Below, one piece after another: positions 55,815 to 63,008 of a DNA stretch of 63,008 nucleotides. The stretch is from Acidobacteriota bacterium. GTDB taxonomy: Bacteria; Acidobacteriota; Terriglobia; Acidiferrales; UBA7541. Location of the stretch: the NCBI GenBank assembly GCA_013289955.1, contig JABCYZ010000038.1, forward strand, positions 1 to 63,008, given 5' to 3'. The notes below the pieces were generated by a model. It was not told the DNA's origin. It made no database searches and worked only from the letters and a program-made list of their open reading frames with translations. The translations under genes were made by a program, and so were the position numbers. How positions within the stretch are numbered: the stretch's first letter is position 1; every line of letters starts with the position of its first letter.

Positions 55815-56630
55815 ATGTGCACGACCTCGCGAAACTCGCTTACTCATTTGTTGGGGCGCGCCCTGCTGCTCGCGCTTGCGGCATGTTCTGTGAATGGCAT
55901 TCTCGCAGCGCAAACTCCATCCCCAAGCTTCCGGGCGATCGCCCTGGCAGAGCATGGGGGCATTCATAAGCCCTTCGTGGACGCCGCCAAGCCTTGGCTG
56001 GCGAAATTGGCGGGCGAGAACAATTTCACCGTCGACTACATCGAGAACACGGAAAAAATTGACGACGCATTTCTTGCAAAATACAATTTATTCATTCAGT
56101 TGAATTACCCGCCTTATATGTGGACAGACACGGCCAAAGCCGCCTTCATCAAATATATAGAACAAGGCAATGGCGGCTGGATCGGATTTCATCACGCCAC
56201 CCTATTGGGAGAATTCGACGGCTACCAGATCTGGCCCTGGTTTCAACAGTTCATGGGAGGAATCCGCTTTAAGAATTACATCGCTACGTTTGTGACTGGA
56301 ACGGTCACGGCCGAGGACAAGAATCATCCCGCGATGAAAGACATCGCCTCCCCCTTCGTAATCGAAAAGGAAGAATGGTACACCTACGATACCTCGCCCC
56401 GCCCCAACGTGCATGTATTGGCTAGCGTGGACGAGAAGACCTACACGCCTTCCACCGACCTGAAGATGGGCGACCATCCGGTGATCTGGACCAACGAACA
56501 CTACAAAGCCAGGAACATCTATATTTTCATGGGCCATCATCCGGAGTTGTTTGACAATCCGTCATTCACGAGAATTCTCGAGAACTCCATCTTCTGGGCC
56601 GCCGGTCAGCAGGGGGGACGCAGAAAATGA
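55815..56630 (+). CDS. ThuA-domain protein, first copy
   Basis: 271 residues. Signal peptide (LGRALLLALAACSVNGILAA), then the ThuA domain: FRAIALAEHGGIHKPFV, the central NGGWIGFHHATLLGEFDGYQ block, DHPVIWTNEHYKARNIYIFM and a C-terminal helix. ThuA has a class I glutamine-amidotransferase-like fold; family members are linked to trehalose and 3-ketoglycoside metabolism. No catalytic Cys at the usual GATase place. Starts one base after the monooxygenase stop; its own stop overlaps the next gene (ATGA). Confidence 0.85.
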   Translation: MCTTSRNSLTHLLGRALLLALAACSVNGILAAQTPSPSFRAIALAEHGGIHKPFVDAAKPWLAKLAGENNFTVDYIENTEKIDDAFLAKYNLFIQLNYPPYMWTDTAKAAFIKYIEQGNGGWIGFHHATLLGEFDGYQIWPWFQQFMGGIRFKNYIATFVTGTVTAEDKNHPAMKDIASPFVIEKEEWYTYDTSPRPNVHVLASVDEKTYTPSTDLKMGDHPVIWTNEHYKARNIYIFMGHHPELFDNPSFTRILENSIFWAAGQQGGRRK

Positions 56631-57445
56631 AGCAAGCCGCAGTTTCTGGACGCATTCGCCACGGAATATCTCGGCTCAGACGTTTTCGATCGCTTTTGGC
56701 CGTCGCGCTGCTGCTCCTCTTCTCGAACAAGACGTCCGTCGCGCAAGAACCCGCTTTCAAGGTGCTCGCTTTCTATTCGACGGATGTTGAGCCCGATCAT
56801 GTCCATACGGCCAACGATGCCCTCGCTTTTTATCGAGCGCTGGCGGCGAAAAACAACTTCACTTTTGACTCCACAACCGATTGGACCAAGCTCAATGAAA
56901 GTGATTTAAAGCCGTACCGGTTGATCCTGTGGCTGAACAATTTCCCGCAAACCCCCGAGCAGAGAGCGGCGTTCGAGAAGTACATGGAGCACGGCGGCGG
57001 CTGGCTAGGCTTCCACGTCGCCGGTTACAACGATGAAACGACAAAATGGCCGTGGTTTGTCGATTTCATGGGCGGAGCCGTCTTTTACTCCAATAACTGG
57101 CCGCCGCTCCCCGCGAAGTTGTACGTGGACGACCGCGCGCATCCTGTGACGCGGCAGCTTCCCGCAACCTACGATGCACCAGCCAACGAATGGTATCTCT
57201 GGAAACCCAGTCCTCGCCTCAACAAGAGCGTCCATGTTCTCGTCACACTCGATCCCTCCAATTACCCCATCGGCGTCAAGGACATTCTCACAGGCGGCGA
57301 TCTTCCCGTAGTCTGGACCAACACGAAATACCGAATGATTTACATGAACATGGGACATGGGGCAAACGGCGAGAAGATTTACTCCGACCCGACACAAAAC
57401 ATGCTTTTCGCAAACGCAATACTCTGGCTGGGGAACCAGAAATAG
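56627..57445 (+). CDS. ThuA-domain protein, second copy
   Basis: 272 residues. A signal or anchor (FRSLLAVALLLLFSNKTSVA-Q), then VLAFYSTDVEPDHVHTANDA, GGGWLGFHVAGYNDETTKWP, YDAPANEWYLWKPSPRLNKS and VVWTNTKYRMIYMNMGHGAN. It keeps the conserved Gly-Phe-His core of the ThuA family (GFHVAG). It overlaps the first copy in ATGA. Its sequence is only distantly similar to the first, so the tandem is not a recent duplication. Probably periplasmic; function inferred from family only. Confidence 0.85.
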   Translation: MKQAAVSGRIRHGISRLRRFRSLLAVALLLLFSNKTSVAQEPAFKVLAFYSTDVEPDHVHTANDALAFYRALAAKNNFTFDSTTDWTKLNESDLKPYRLILWLNNFPQTPEQRAAFEKYMEHGGGWLGFHVAGYNDETTKWPWFVDFMGGAVFYSNNWPPLPAKLYVDDRAHPVTRQLPATYDAPANEWYLWKPSPRLNKSVHVLVTLDPSNYPIGVKDILTGGDLPVVWTNTKYRMIYMNMGHGANGEKIYSDPTQNMLFANAILWLGNQK

Positions 57446-57479
57446 CTTTTCCGCAGCAGAAAGACTGGAGGACCATACG

Positions 57480-58364
57480 TTGAAGGTGCTACGGGTGCTA
57501 TCGCTCATTCTCTTTGTGGCATTCACCAGCCGCTCCGCGGCGCAGACTGCCGGGACGCCAGTCAAGCATCTCCTGATCATCGGCGAGGAAAAAGGCTACC
57601 GGCACGAAGCCGTCTCCCACGCCATGGCGACCATCGAGCGCTTGGGCCGCGAAGCTGGCTTGTGGACGACCACGATCCGCACGGACACGGAAGCGCTGAC
57701 AAAGAAAAAACTCGAGTTCAACGCCAAAAATCTGAACGATTTTGACGCCGTTCTTTTCTACACGGGCGGCGACCTCGAAATGAACGACGAACAAAAAACG
57801 GCTCTACTTTCCTTTGTCCATGACGATGGAAAGGGATTTATCGGCGTCCACAGCGCCACGATCACCTTTACGAACTGGCCCGAGTACGGCGAAATGATTG
57901 GCGGATATTTCGACGAGCATCCCTGGTTCACTTTTGACGCGCCGATCGTCGTCGAAGATCCCAGCTTCCCCGGCATGCAGCAATGGCCCAGGTCCTTCGT
58001 TCTAAAGGACGAGATTTACCAAATCAAGGATTTTTCGCGAGACAAAGTGCGCGTCCTGATGCGGCTCGATGCCAGCAAGCTGGACCTGCATAATCCGCGC
58101 GTGCACCGCAAGGATCTCGATTTTGCCGTAGCCTGGGCCAAGATGTACGGCAAGGGGCGAGTCTATTACTCAACGCTGGGCCACGTCGAAGAGAATTGGG
58201 ACGATCCTAGAATGCAGAAAATGTACGTCGAGGCCATCAAATGGGCCATGGGCCTCGTCGACGCGGATGTCACTCCGCGTCCGCTTGCCAATTCATCCGG
58301 CAATCCTCATAAGGACAGCGCCGGAAAGGATCCCTTATCCAGCCGTCCGGGAATGCCCCAATGA
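57480..58364 (+). CDS. ThuA-domain protein, third copy
   Basis: About 294 residues. TTG 57480 is chosen: GGAGG lies eight bases upstream and the product then begins with a signal peptide (LRVLSLILFVAFTSRSAAQ). The domain has HLLIIGEEKGYRHEAVSHAM, GKGFIGVHSATITFTNWPEY and RVYYSTLGHVEENWDDPRMQ, which is closer to the canonical ThuA (glycoside/trehalose-utilisation) type than the first two copies. The stop overlaps the next gene's ATGA. The open frame extends upstream to 57357 but overlaps copy two. Confidence 0.85.
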   Translation: MKVLRVLSLILFVAFTSRSAAQTAGTPVKHLLIIGEEKGYRHEAVSHAMATIERLGREAGLWTTTIRTDTEALTKKKLEFNAKNLNDFDAVLFYTGGDLEMNDEQKTALLSFVHDDGKGFIGVHSATITFTNWPEYGEMIGGYFDEHPWFTFDAPIVVEDPSFPGMQQWPRSFVLKDEIYQIKDFSRDKVRVLMRLDASKLDLHNPRVHRKDLDFAVAWAKMYGKGRVYYSTLGHVEENWDDPRMQKMYVEAIKWAMGLVDADVTPRPLANSSGNPHKDSAGKDPLSSRPGMPQ

Positions 58365-59587
58365 AACTTGTCTTGGCGCGGTATCAAAATGTTTTTCGCG
58401 AATGCGTACATAGAGGTTTAAATCAAATGTGGCGAATGATTTGTTTATTGTTTTTCACCTTCACGGCCTTCGCGCAGTCTCATCCAATTTTGCCGTTGGG
58501 CTCATCTGCCCCGGACTTCTCTCTGCCCGGTGTCGACGGAAAAATCCACAGCATCGGCGACTACGCATCCAATCCGGTCCTGGTCGTCGTATTCACCTGC
58601 AATCACTGCCCGATCGCCCAAATGTACGAGCAGCGCATCCAGCAACTGGAAGCGGATTATCGTGACCGCGGCGTCGCTGTCGTCGCCATTCAACCTAACA
58701 ACCCCAAAGCCATCCGCATCGACGAACTGGACTCTTCTGACATCAGTGACAGCCTTGAGGAAATGAAAATTCGCTTTGCCTACAAGCATCTTCACTATCC
58801 CTATCTCTATGACGGCGAAACACAATCGGTCGCGCGTGCCTACGGTCCGCAGGCCACGCCGCACGTCTTCATTTTCGATAAGGATAGAAAGCTCCGTTAC
58901 GAAGGGCGAATGGACAACAGCTATCGCCAGGAACTGGTGAACACGCAGGACGCCCGGAATGCGATCGACGCATTGCTGGCCAACCGCGATGTGCAAGTGA
59001 AAAAGACGGGTGTCTTCGGCTGTTCCACCAAGTGGCAGGAAAAGGAAGCGTCGCGCATCGAAGCTCTTCGAAAGATCGAGGAACAGCCAGTGAAACTGGA
59101 AATGGCGACGGCGGCGGACCTGAAGACCCTCCGCAGGAATCCCGCAAAACACATGCTGCTCGTGAGCTTCTGGGCGACCTGGTGTGGCTCGTGCATCGCT
59201 GAGTTCTCCGATCTAGAGGACACCTTCCAGATGTACAAGGTTCGCGATCTGGATTTGGTCACCGTGTCCGCCAACATGCCCGACGAAAAGGCCGGTGTGC
59301 TGAGAATGCTTGAAAAGAAGCGGGCCACGAGCCGGAATCTTTTGTTTGCCTCGGATGATACGGTCGCGTTGCAGGCGGCGTTTGATCCGGCGTGGGAGTC
59401 CGCTGTTCCCTATACCATTCTGCTCGATGCGGAGGGCAAGGTTCTCTATAAGAACTTGGGCAGCGTGGACATTCTTGAGCTAAGGCGGACGATTCTGGCG
59501 AACCTCCCTTCCGACTATATTGGCTTCAACCAATACTGGCAGACGGGTCCGGGCCAGAAGGAAGCGGCAACGAGTGGCGGACGATGA
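58361..59587 (+). CDS. secreted double-thioredoxin-domain protein
   Basis: 408 residues. A short leader and signal (MICLLFFTFTAFAQ), first redoxin domain with C80-N-H-C83 (FTCNHCPIA), second with C275-G-S-C278 (WATWCGSCIAE). The first resembles the AhpC/TSA-like proteins common in acidobacteria and planctomycetes with the CxxCP motif; the second is TlpA/ResA-like. It could keep the cysteines of extracytoplasmic partners reduced or deliver reductant to the heme/copper protein two to four genes upstream. ATG 58361 overlaps the third ThuA stop; ATG 58427 is a possible alternative start. Confidence 0.85.
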   Translation: MKLVLARYQNVFRECVHRGLNQMWRMICLLFFTFTAFAQSHPILPLGSSAPDFSLPGVDGKIHSIGDYASNPVLVVVFTCNHCPIAQMYEQRIQQLEADYRDRGVAVVAIQPNNPKAIRIDELDSSDISDSLEEMKIRFAYKHLHYPYLYDGETQSVARAYGPQATPHVFIFDKDRKLRYEGRMDNSYRQELVNTQDARNAIDALLANRDVQVKKTGVFGCSTKWQEKEASRIEALRKIEEQPVKLEMATAADLKTLRRNPAKHMLLVSFWATWCGSCIAEFSDLEDTFQMYKVRDLDLVTVSANMPDEKAGVLRMLEKKRATSRNLLFASDDTVALQAAFDPAWESAVPYTILLDAEGKVLYKNLGSVDILELRRTILANLPSDYIGFNQYWQTGPGQKEAATSGGR

Positions 59588-59733
59588 GATCGTGACCGAG
59601 CCTCCTGAACCGGGCCATCCTCTTCTTGAGAAACGATTCTTCTCCCGGCGATCTGGAAATTCAGAAAGAACGGAATGGGTAAGGTGCACCTGTGGACATT
59701 TCATTTCGCGTTGAGCGCGCTTTCGGAGGGTTG

Positions 59734-62148
59734 ATGAAAAAGTGTTTCGCATTGCTCCTGGCAGCCAGTCCTTGTTTCTGCGTGCTCGTACCCACGCCCT
59801 GTTCTGGCGACGAAATCCCGAAAACTGCCTGGAGAAGACCTCTCGGTCAGCCTCTCAGGGATCCGGGCGTCAGGAAAAACAACTCCGACATCGACGACGG
59901 TTACTGGCAAGGCGCTCCGGTTGGCGGGTTTGGTTCTGGAACGTTTTCGCGAACCTACCGAGGCGATTTTGCTCGGTGGCACATCAAGAGCGGGGTTCAC
60001 AAATACGCTCCGGTTTATGCGAACCAGTTTGCTATGTTCCAGCAGGTGGCGGGCGAGCCCGCGGGAACCGCACAAGTGCTAGTTAATGATCGTCCCAAGA
60101 ACGGCGAACTTTCCAGTTGGCAGTGGGACTATCCCGTCGGTGCAGGCGAATATGCGGCGCTGTTTCCCAAGTCCTGGTATGACTACAAGTGGGACAAATT
60201 TCCCGCGCACGTCGTGCTGGAACAGTTCTCTCCAATTCTCCCTGACAACTACAAGGAATCGAGTTATCCGGTGGCGGTGTACCTCTGGCACGCCGATAAC
60301 CCTACAAATAAGGTTGTCACCGTCTCTGTTCTTCTTTCCTGGACCAACATGGAGGGATGGTTTCGAACCTACACCCGCGATTTTCAGGGTGCTCTGAACC
60401 AGGGGAACCAAAATCATTTTCGCAAAGAATCCGTGGCCGCGGCCGAAACCATGAAGGGCGTTGTCTTTGACCGGAGCCGAGCCGATGGTGCGCAAAACGA
60501 ATGGGACGGGGAATTTTCCATCGCAGCGATCGAGTCACCCGGCGTGGAAGTTACGTACCAGACGGAGTTCCTCGCCGATGGCGACGGCAAAGCCGTCTGG
60601 GTGCCCTTCTCGAAGGACGGAAGACTGGCAAACAGTGCTGTATCGTGGGTGAGTGCCAGCGAAAAGCTGGGTGGCGCAGTGGCGGTCAGATTCACTTTGC
60701 AGCCCGGCGAGAAAAGAATCGTGCCCATGGTGATCGCGTGGGATTTTCCTGTGGTGCAGTTTGGACAGGGCCGCAAATGGAATCGAAGGTACACGGATTT
60801 CTACGGCACTGGCGGCACCAACTCCTGGGCCATCGCTCGCGACGGGTTGCTCCATGCCGCCGAATGGAGCGAAGCCATCGACGCCTGGCAAGCGCCTTAT
60901 AGCAATGACGACAGCAAGCCGGCTTGGTACCGCGCCATGCTCTTCAATGAGCTTTACGTGCTGACGGACGGTGGGACGTTTTGGGGTCGCCCTGTGAATT
61001 CTGACCCCCAAGCGCCGCCAACGTTCGCTCTCCTCGAATGCTTCGACTACGCCTATTACGGAACCCTGGATGTCCGATTCTACGCCTCCATGCCGCTTCT
61101 GAAATTTTGGCCGACGATTGACAAGCAAGTGTTGCGCGAATTTGCTCAGACCGTTCCGCGCGAATACCCCGAACTGGGCCTCTGGGTTTGGAAAACGCAG
61201 CAAACGGGAACCCCGGTTTTGCACAAACGGAAGAAGATCGGGGCGGTACCGCATGACTTAGGAGTCCCGGAAGGAGATCCTTTCGTTTCCGTGAACGAAC
61301 CCGGATGGCAAGACACCAATGACTGGAAGGATCTCAATTCGAAATTCGTTCTTATGGTCTATCGCGACTACGTTTTGACTGGGAAAAAAGATACCGCCTT
61401 CCTGCGTGAGATGTGGCCGGCGATGCAAGCAGCCATGAGCTACCTGAGGCAATTTGACCACGGCGGGGGGATACCGGAAAACAGCGGTTACCCTGATCAG
61501 ACATATGATTCATGGGTTGTACGGGGTGTCAGTGCATACTGCGGTGGCCTGTGGCTCGCTGCGTTGCGCGCTTCGGAAGAAGCTGGACGGGCTCTTGGTG
61601 AGCAACGAGCGGCCGACGAATACGGTAGTCTCTTCCAGAAGGCGCAGAAGACTTACATCGACAAACTGTGGAATGGCGAATACTTCCGGTATGACATGGA
61701 GAGCGAATATCGGGATAGCATCCAAGCGGATCAACTTGCAGGCCAATGGTACGCGAAGTTGACCGGATTGGGCGATCTCGTTCCGAGAGAGATGCAAGTA
61801 TCCGCACTAAAAAAGATTTTTGCAAACAACGTGATGAAATTCGGTAAAGGTGAAATGGGTGCGGCGAACGGAATGGCCGCCGATGGCAGCATGATTCGGG
61901 ACAACGAACAAGCACAGGAAGTATGGGTAGGCACGAGCTTTGGATTGGCTGCGCTGCTCCTGAGTGAAGGCTTAAGGGACGAGGCTTACCATACCGCCTG
62001 GGGCATCTATCACGTAGTTTATGAAACGAAGGGCTACTGGTTCCGCACGCCAGAAGCCTGGGATGACAGCGGAAATTTCCGAGCTTCCATGTATATGCGT
62101 CCAGCTGCCGTTTGGGCTTTGGAGATGATCGGTCCGGCTTCGCATTGA
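59734..62148 (+). CDS. GH116 family beta-glucosidase/glucosylceramidase (GBA2-like)
   Basis: About 804 residues. Signal peptide (CFALLLAASPCFCVLVPTP), an N-terminal beta-sandwich domain (DDGYWQGAPVGGFGSGTFSR and YRGDFARWHIKSGVHKY), then an (alpha/alpha)6 catalytic domain. The nucleophile region is LLECFDYAYYGTLDVRFY (Glu435) and the acid/base region is GYPDQTYDSWVVRGVSAYCG (Asp592), by analogy with the known GH116 active site. The enzyme should remove beta-linked glucose, perhaps from glycolipids or aryl/alkyl glucosides. ATG 59734 has GGAGG four bases upstream. It is the last gene of the locus. Confidence 0.9.
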   Translation: MKKCFALLLAASPCFCVLVPTPCSGDEIPKTAWRRPLGQPLRDPGVRKNNSDIDDGYWQGAPVGGFGSGTFSRTYRGDFARWHIKSGVHKYAPVYANQFAMFQQVAGEPAGTAQVLVNDRPKNGELSSWQWDYPVGAGEYAALFPKSWYDYKWDKFPAHVVLEQFSPILPDNYKESSYPVAVYLWHADNPTNKVVTVSVLLSWTNMEGWFRTYTRDFQGALNQGNQNHFRKESVAAAETMKGVVFDRSRADGAQNEWDGEFSIAAIESPGVEVTYQTEFLADGDGKAVWVPFSKDGRLANSAVSWVSASEKLGGAVAVRFTLQPGEKRIVPMVIAWDFPVVQFGQGRKWNRRYTDFYGTGGTNSWAIARDGLLHAAEWSEAIDAWQAPYSNDDSKPAWYRAMLFNELYVLTDGGTFWGRPVNSDPQAPPTFALLECFDYAYYGTLDVRFYASMPLLKFWPTIDKQVLREFAQTVPREYPELGLWVWKTQQTGTPVLHKRKKIGAVPHDLGVPEGDPFVSVNEPGWQDTNDWKDLNSKFVLMVYRDYVLTGKKDTAFLREMWPAMQAAMSYLRQFDHGGGIPENSGYPDQTYDSWVVRGVSAYCGGLWLAALRASEEAGRALGEQRAADEYGSLFQKAQKTYIDKLWNGEYFRYDMESEYRDSIQADQLAGQWYAKLTGLGDLVPREMQVSALKKIFANNVMKFGKGEMGAANGMAADGSMIRDNEQAQEVWVGTSFGLAALLLSEGLRDEAYHTAWGIYHVVYETKGYWFRTPEAWDDSGNFRASMYMRPAAVWALEMIGPASH

Positions 62149-62275
62149 ACATGCGCTACACGCAGCAACGACGGCCTCGACACAGATTGACCGGGAGCCA
62201 TCCCCTACTTGCCCTTGCCAGTCCGTCTGGAATGTCTCTTACCGCTCGCCGTTCTCGTTCCTTCACTGAGATGAG

Positions 62276-62518
62276 TCATAGCCTGCCGCAGAAGCAGTTC
62301 GCTTTGGTCTGGTAACCGCGGCCATCTGCTTTGAGCCATGCGATGACGTCGGAATCAAGACGCATCGTAACGGACTTCTTCGTTGGCCGATAAAACTTGC
62401 CAATTTGGGCTCCGCTCCAATCGACAACCGCCGGTGGGTCCGAGAAATCAATGTCCTCGTCTCTTTTTGCGGCGATAGCTCGGATGTCTCGTTTCTGCTC
62501 CTTTGTGAGCTTCCTCAT
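62276..62518 (-). pseudogene. brnA: BrnA-type antitoxin, C-terminus frameshifted
   Basis: ATG 62518 has AGGAG five bases upstream. The product reads MRKLTKEQKRDIRAIAAKRD, then EDIDFSDPPAVVDWSGAQIG, then FYRPTKKSVTMRLDSDVIAW and LKADGRGYQTKAN, all typical of BrnA. The last residues CFCGRL then end at TGA, while the next frame gives LLLRQAM, the expected family ending. One missing base near 62312-62316 (a C run) accounts for it. The ribbon-helix-helix DNA-binding C-terminus is therefore damaged or mis-sequenced. Confidence 0.75.
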
Positions 62519-62785
62519 AGGCTCTCCTTTCGTACGATTCGGCAGCGCGAGCCGAGATGACGCGAATGACTTCTTCGTCGTGTTCCTCATAAAAGGCATG
62601 AACGATCAATAGAATCGAACCCTGTCCTATGGCTCCGACTGTTATCCAACGTTCCTCGTTTTCGAAAGTGACGTCACGCTGCGTAATTGCGTAGGGGTCG
62701 CCGAAAACGAGAACGGCTGCTTCGAAGCGAACATCGTGCTTGTGAAGGTTTTGCCGGTTTTCTGTTCGTCCCATTCAAATCGCAT
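62448..62785 (-). pseudogene. brnT: BrnT-type toxin, N-terminus frameshifted
   Basis: From ATG 62785 the frame reads MRFEWDEQK and then goes out of frame; from there the other frame continues NRQNLHKHDVRFEAAVLVFG, then DPYAITQRDVTFENEERWIT and VIRVISARAAESYERRAYEE, the full BrnT core. A single missing A in the run of four A at about 62754-62758 would join the two parts. A ribonuclease toxin of the BrnTA family, overlapping the antitoxin start by about 70 bases. Whether it is really broken depends on sequencing accuracy. Confidence 0.75.
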
Positions 62786-62885
62786 GTCTTTCCAAGGCAG
62801 GGAAAGGACACAGGTCCTTGCGCATCGTTGTCAATACATTTGTATGTACATAAGTTATTTGCGAGAAGGCACGATTTGAATTGAG

Positions 62886-63008
62886 CGACCCGACACATGG
62901 GTGACAGTTTGTACCGGACACATAGGTTACACTTTTCCCTTTTTTGAAAGGGAGGGGTGGAGATGCCTTGGAAGGAGTGTTCGGTTATGGATGAACGAAT
63001 TCGTTTTG
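62886..63008 (+). mobile_element. left end of an IS481/IS3-like insertion sequence
   Basis: Two imperfect copies of a 15-base unit, GACACATGGGTGACA (62892-62906) and GACACATAGGTTACA (62917-62931), sit 25 bases apart, as is usual at the terminal and subterminal ends of IS481-type elements. The transposase start follows within 40 bases. The right end is outside the window. Confidence 0.65.
62963..63008 (+). CDS. IS481-family transposase (start only)
   Basis: ATG 62963 has GGAGGGGTGGAG just upstream. The first 15 residues MPWKECSVMDERIRF match the typical beginning of IS481-family transposases (MPWKE..VMDER..F). The helix-turn-helix and DDE core are outside the window. Confidence 0.7.
   Translation, partial: MPWKECSVMDERIRF

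Noticed and set aside
54389..55822. 477-residue minus-strand frame opposite the cytochrome/copper protein
   Set aside because: The plus strand carries a signal peptide and heme and copper motifs; the minus product has no domain.
55815..58364. Triplicated ThuA genes as an assembly artefact
   Set aside because: The three sequences are strongly diverged and in different frames with normal overlaps.
1..63008. CRISPR array, tRNA or rRNA genes
   Set aside because: No regularly spaced identical repeats, and no cloverleaf or rRNA-like conserved stretches, were seen on either strand.

Overview
The window looks like a chromosomal stretch of an acidobacterium, probably Terriglobia (Acidobacteriia) or a close relative. 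This is inferred from gene content: an Oar/SusC-like receptor with an N-terminal carboxypeptidase-regulatory domain, CRTAC1/UnbV proteins, DUF3303, a MoxR/DUF58/DUF4129/DUF4350 cluster, and a large alpha-2-macroglobulin. GC is fairly high, which explains the many long antisense open frames. No rRNA, tRNA or CRISPR array was seen. Start codons were chosen by Shine-Dalgarno fit and several are TTG or GTG.

1-4.1 kb: the tail of a TonB-like protein, a SAM methyltransferase, a glyoxalase-fold protein, a PilZ protein, a LuxR-type regulator with a degenerate receiver, and a redoxin. 4.2-11 kb: a minus-strand export operon of three consecutive HlyD-type adaptors, a MacB-type permease without an ATPase, and a TolC-like channel. 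11.3-16.9 kb: a serine beta-lactamase-fold hydrolase, msrA with a terminator, two TPR proteins and DUF3303. 17-23.4 kb: an SDR/ACT/M1-aminopeptidase operon, then a glyoxylate/hydroxypyruvate reductase and glycerate-2-kinase pair. 23.5-26.9 kb: a decayed PQQ-propeller remnant, a YCII protein, a cupin, and an ECF sigma factor/anti-sigma/secreted-protein operon.

27-33.4 kb is one gene for a 2116-residue alpha-2-macroglobulin with an intact thioester motif. Four tandem GspG (pseudopilin)-like modules and a carboxypeptidase-regulatory domain are built into its middle. 33.8-39.4 kb: an SDR, a beta-hydroxyacid dehydrogenase, a PGPGW membrane protein, an MBL hydrolase and a GH9 cellulase. The GH9 promoter has a perfect 12-bp inverted repeat just after its -10 box. 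39.7-46.9 kb: the MoxR cluster (membrane protein, DUF4129, DUF4350, MoxR, DUF58), followed by SpoIIM-like and RDD genes whose divergent start codons overlap on CATG.

47-62.1 kb is the most system-like part: a divergent GntR/UTRA regulator and a same-strand run of a TonB-dependent receptor, a TPR protein, a CRTAC1 beta-propeller, a cytochrome c/copper-monooxygenase-like protein, three different ThuA-domain proteins, a double-thioredoxin protein and a GH116 beta-glucosidase/glucosylceramidase. I read it as a SusD-less glycoside uptake and processing locus with a redox component; this is inference. The window ends with a BrnT/BrnA toxin-antitoxin pair in which both genes carry an apparent one-base deletion, and the left end of an IS481-like element.
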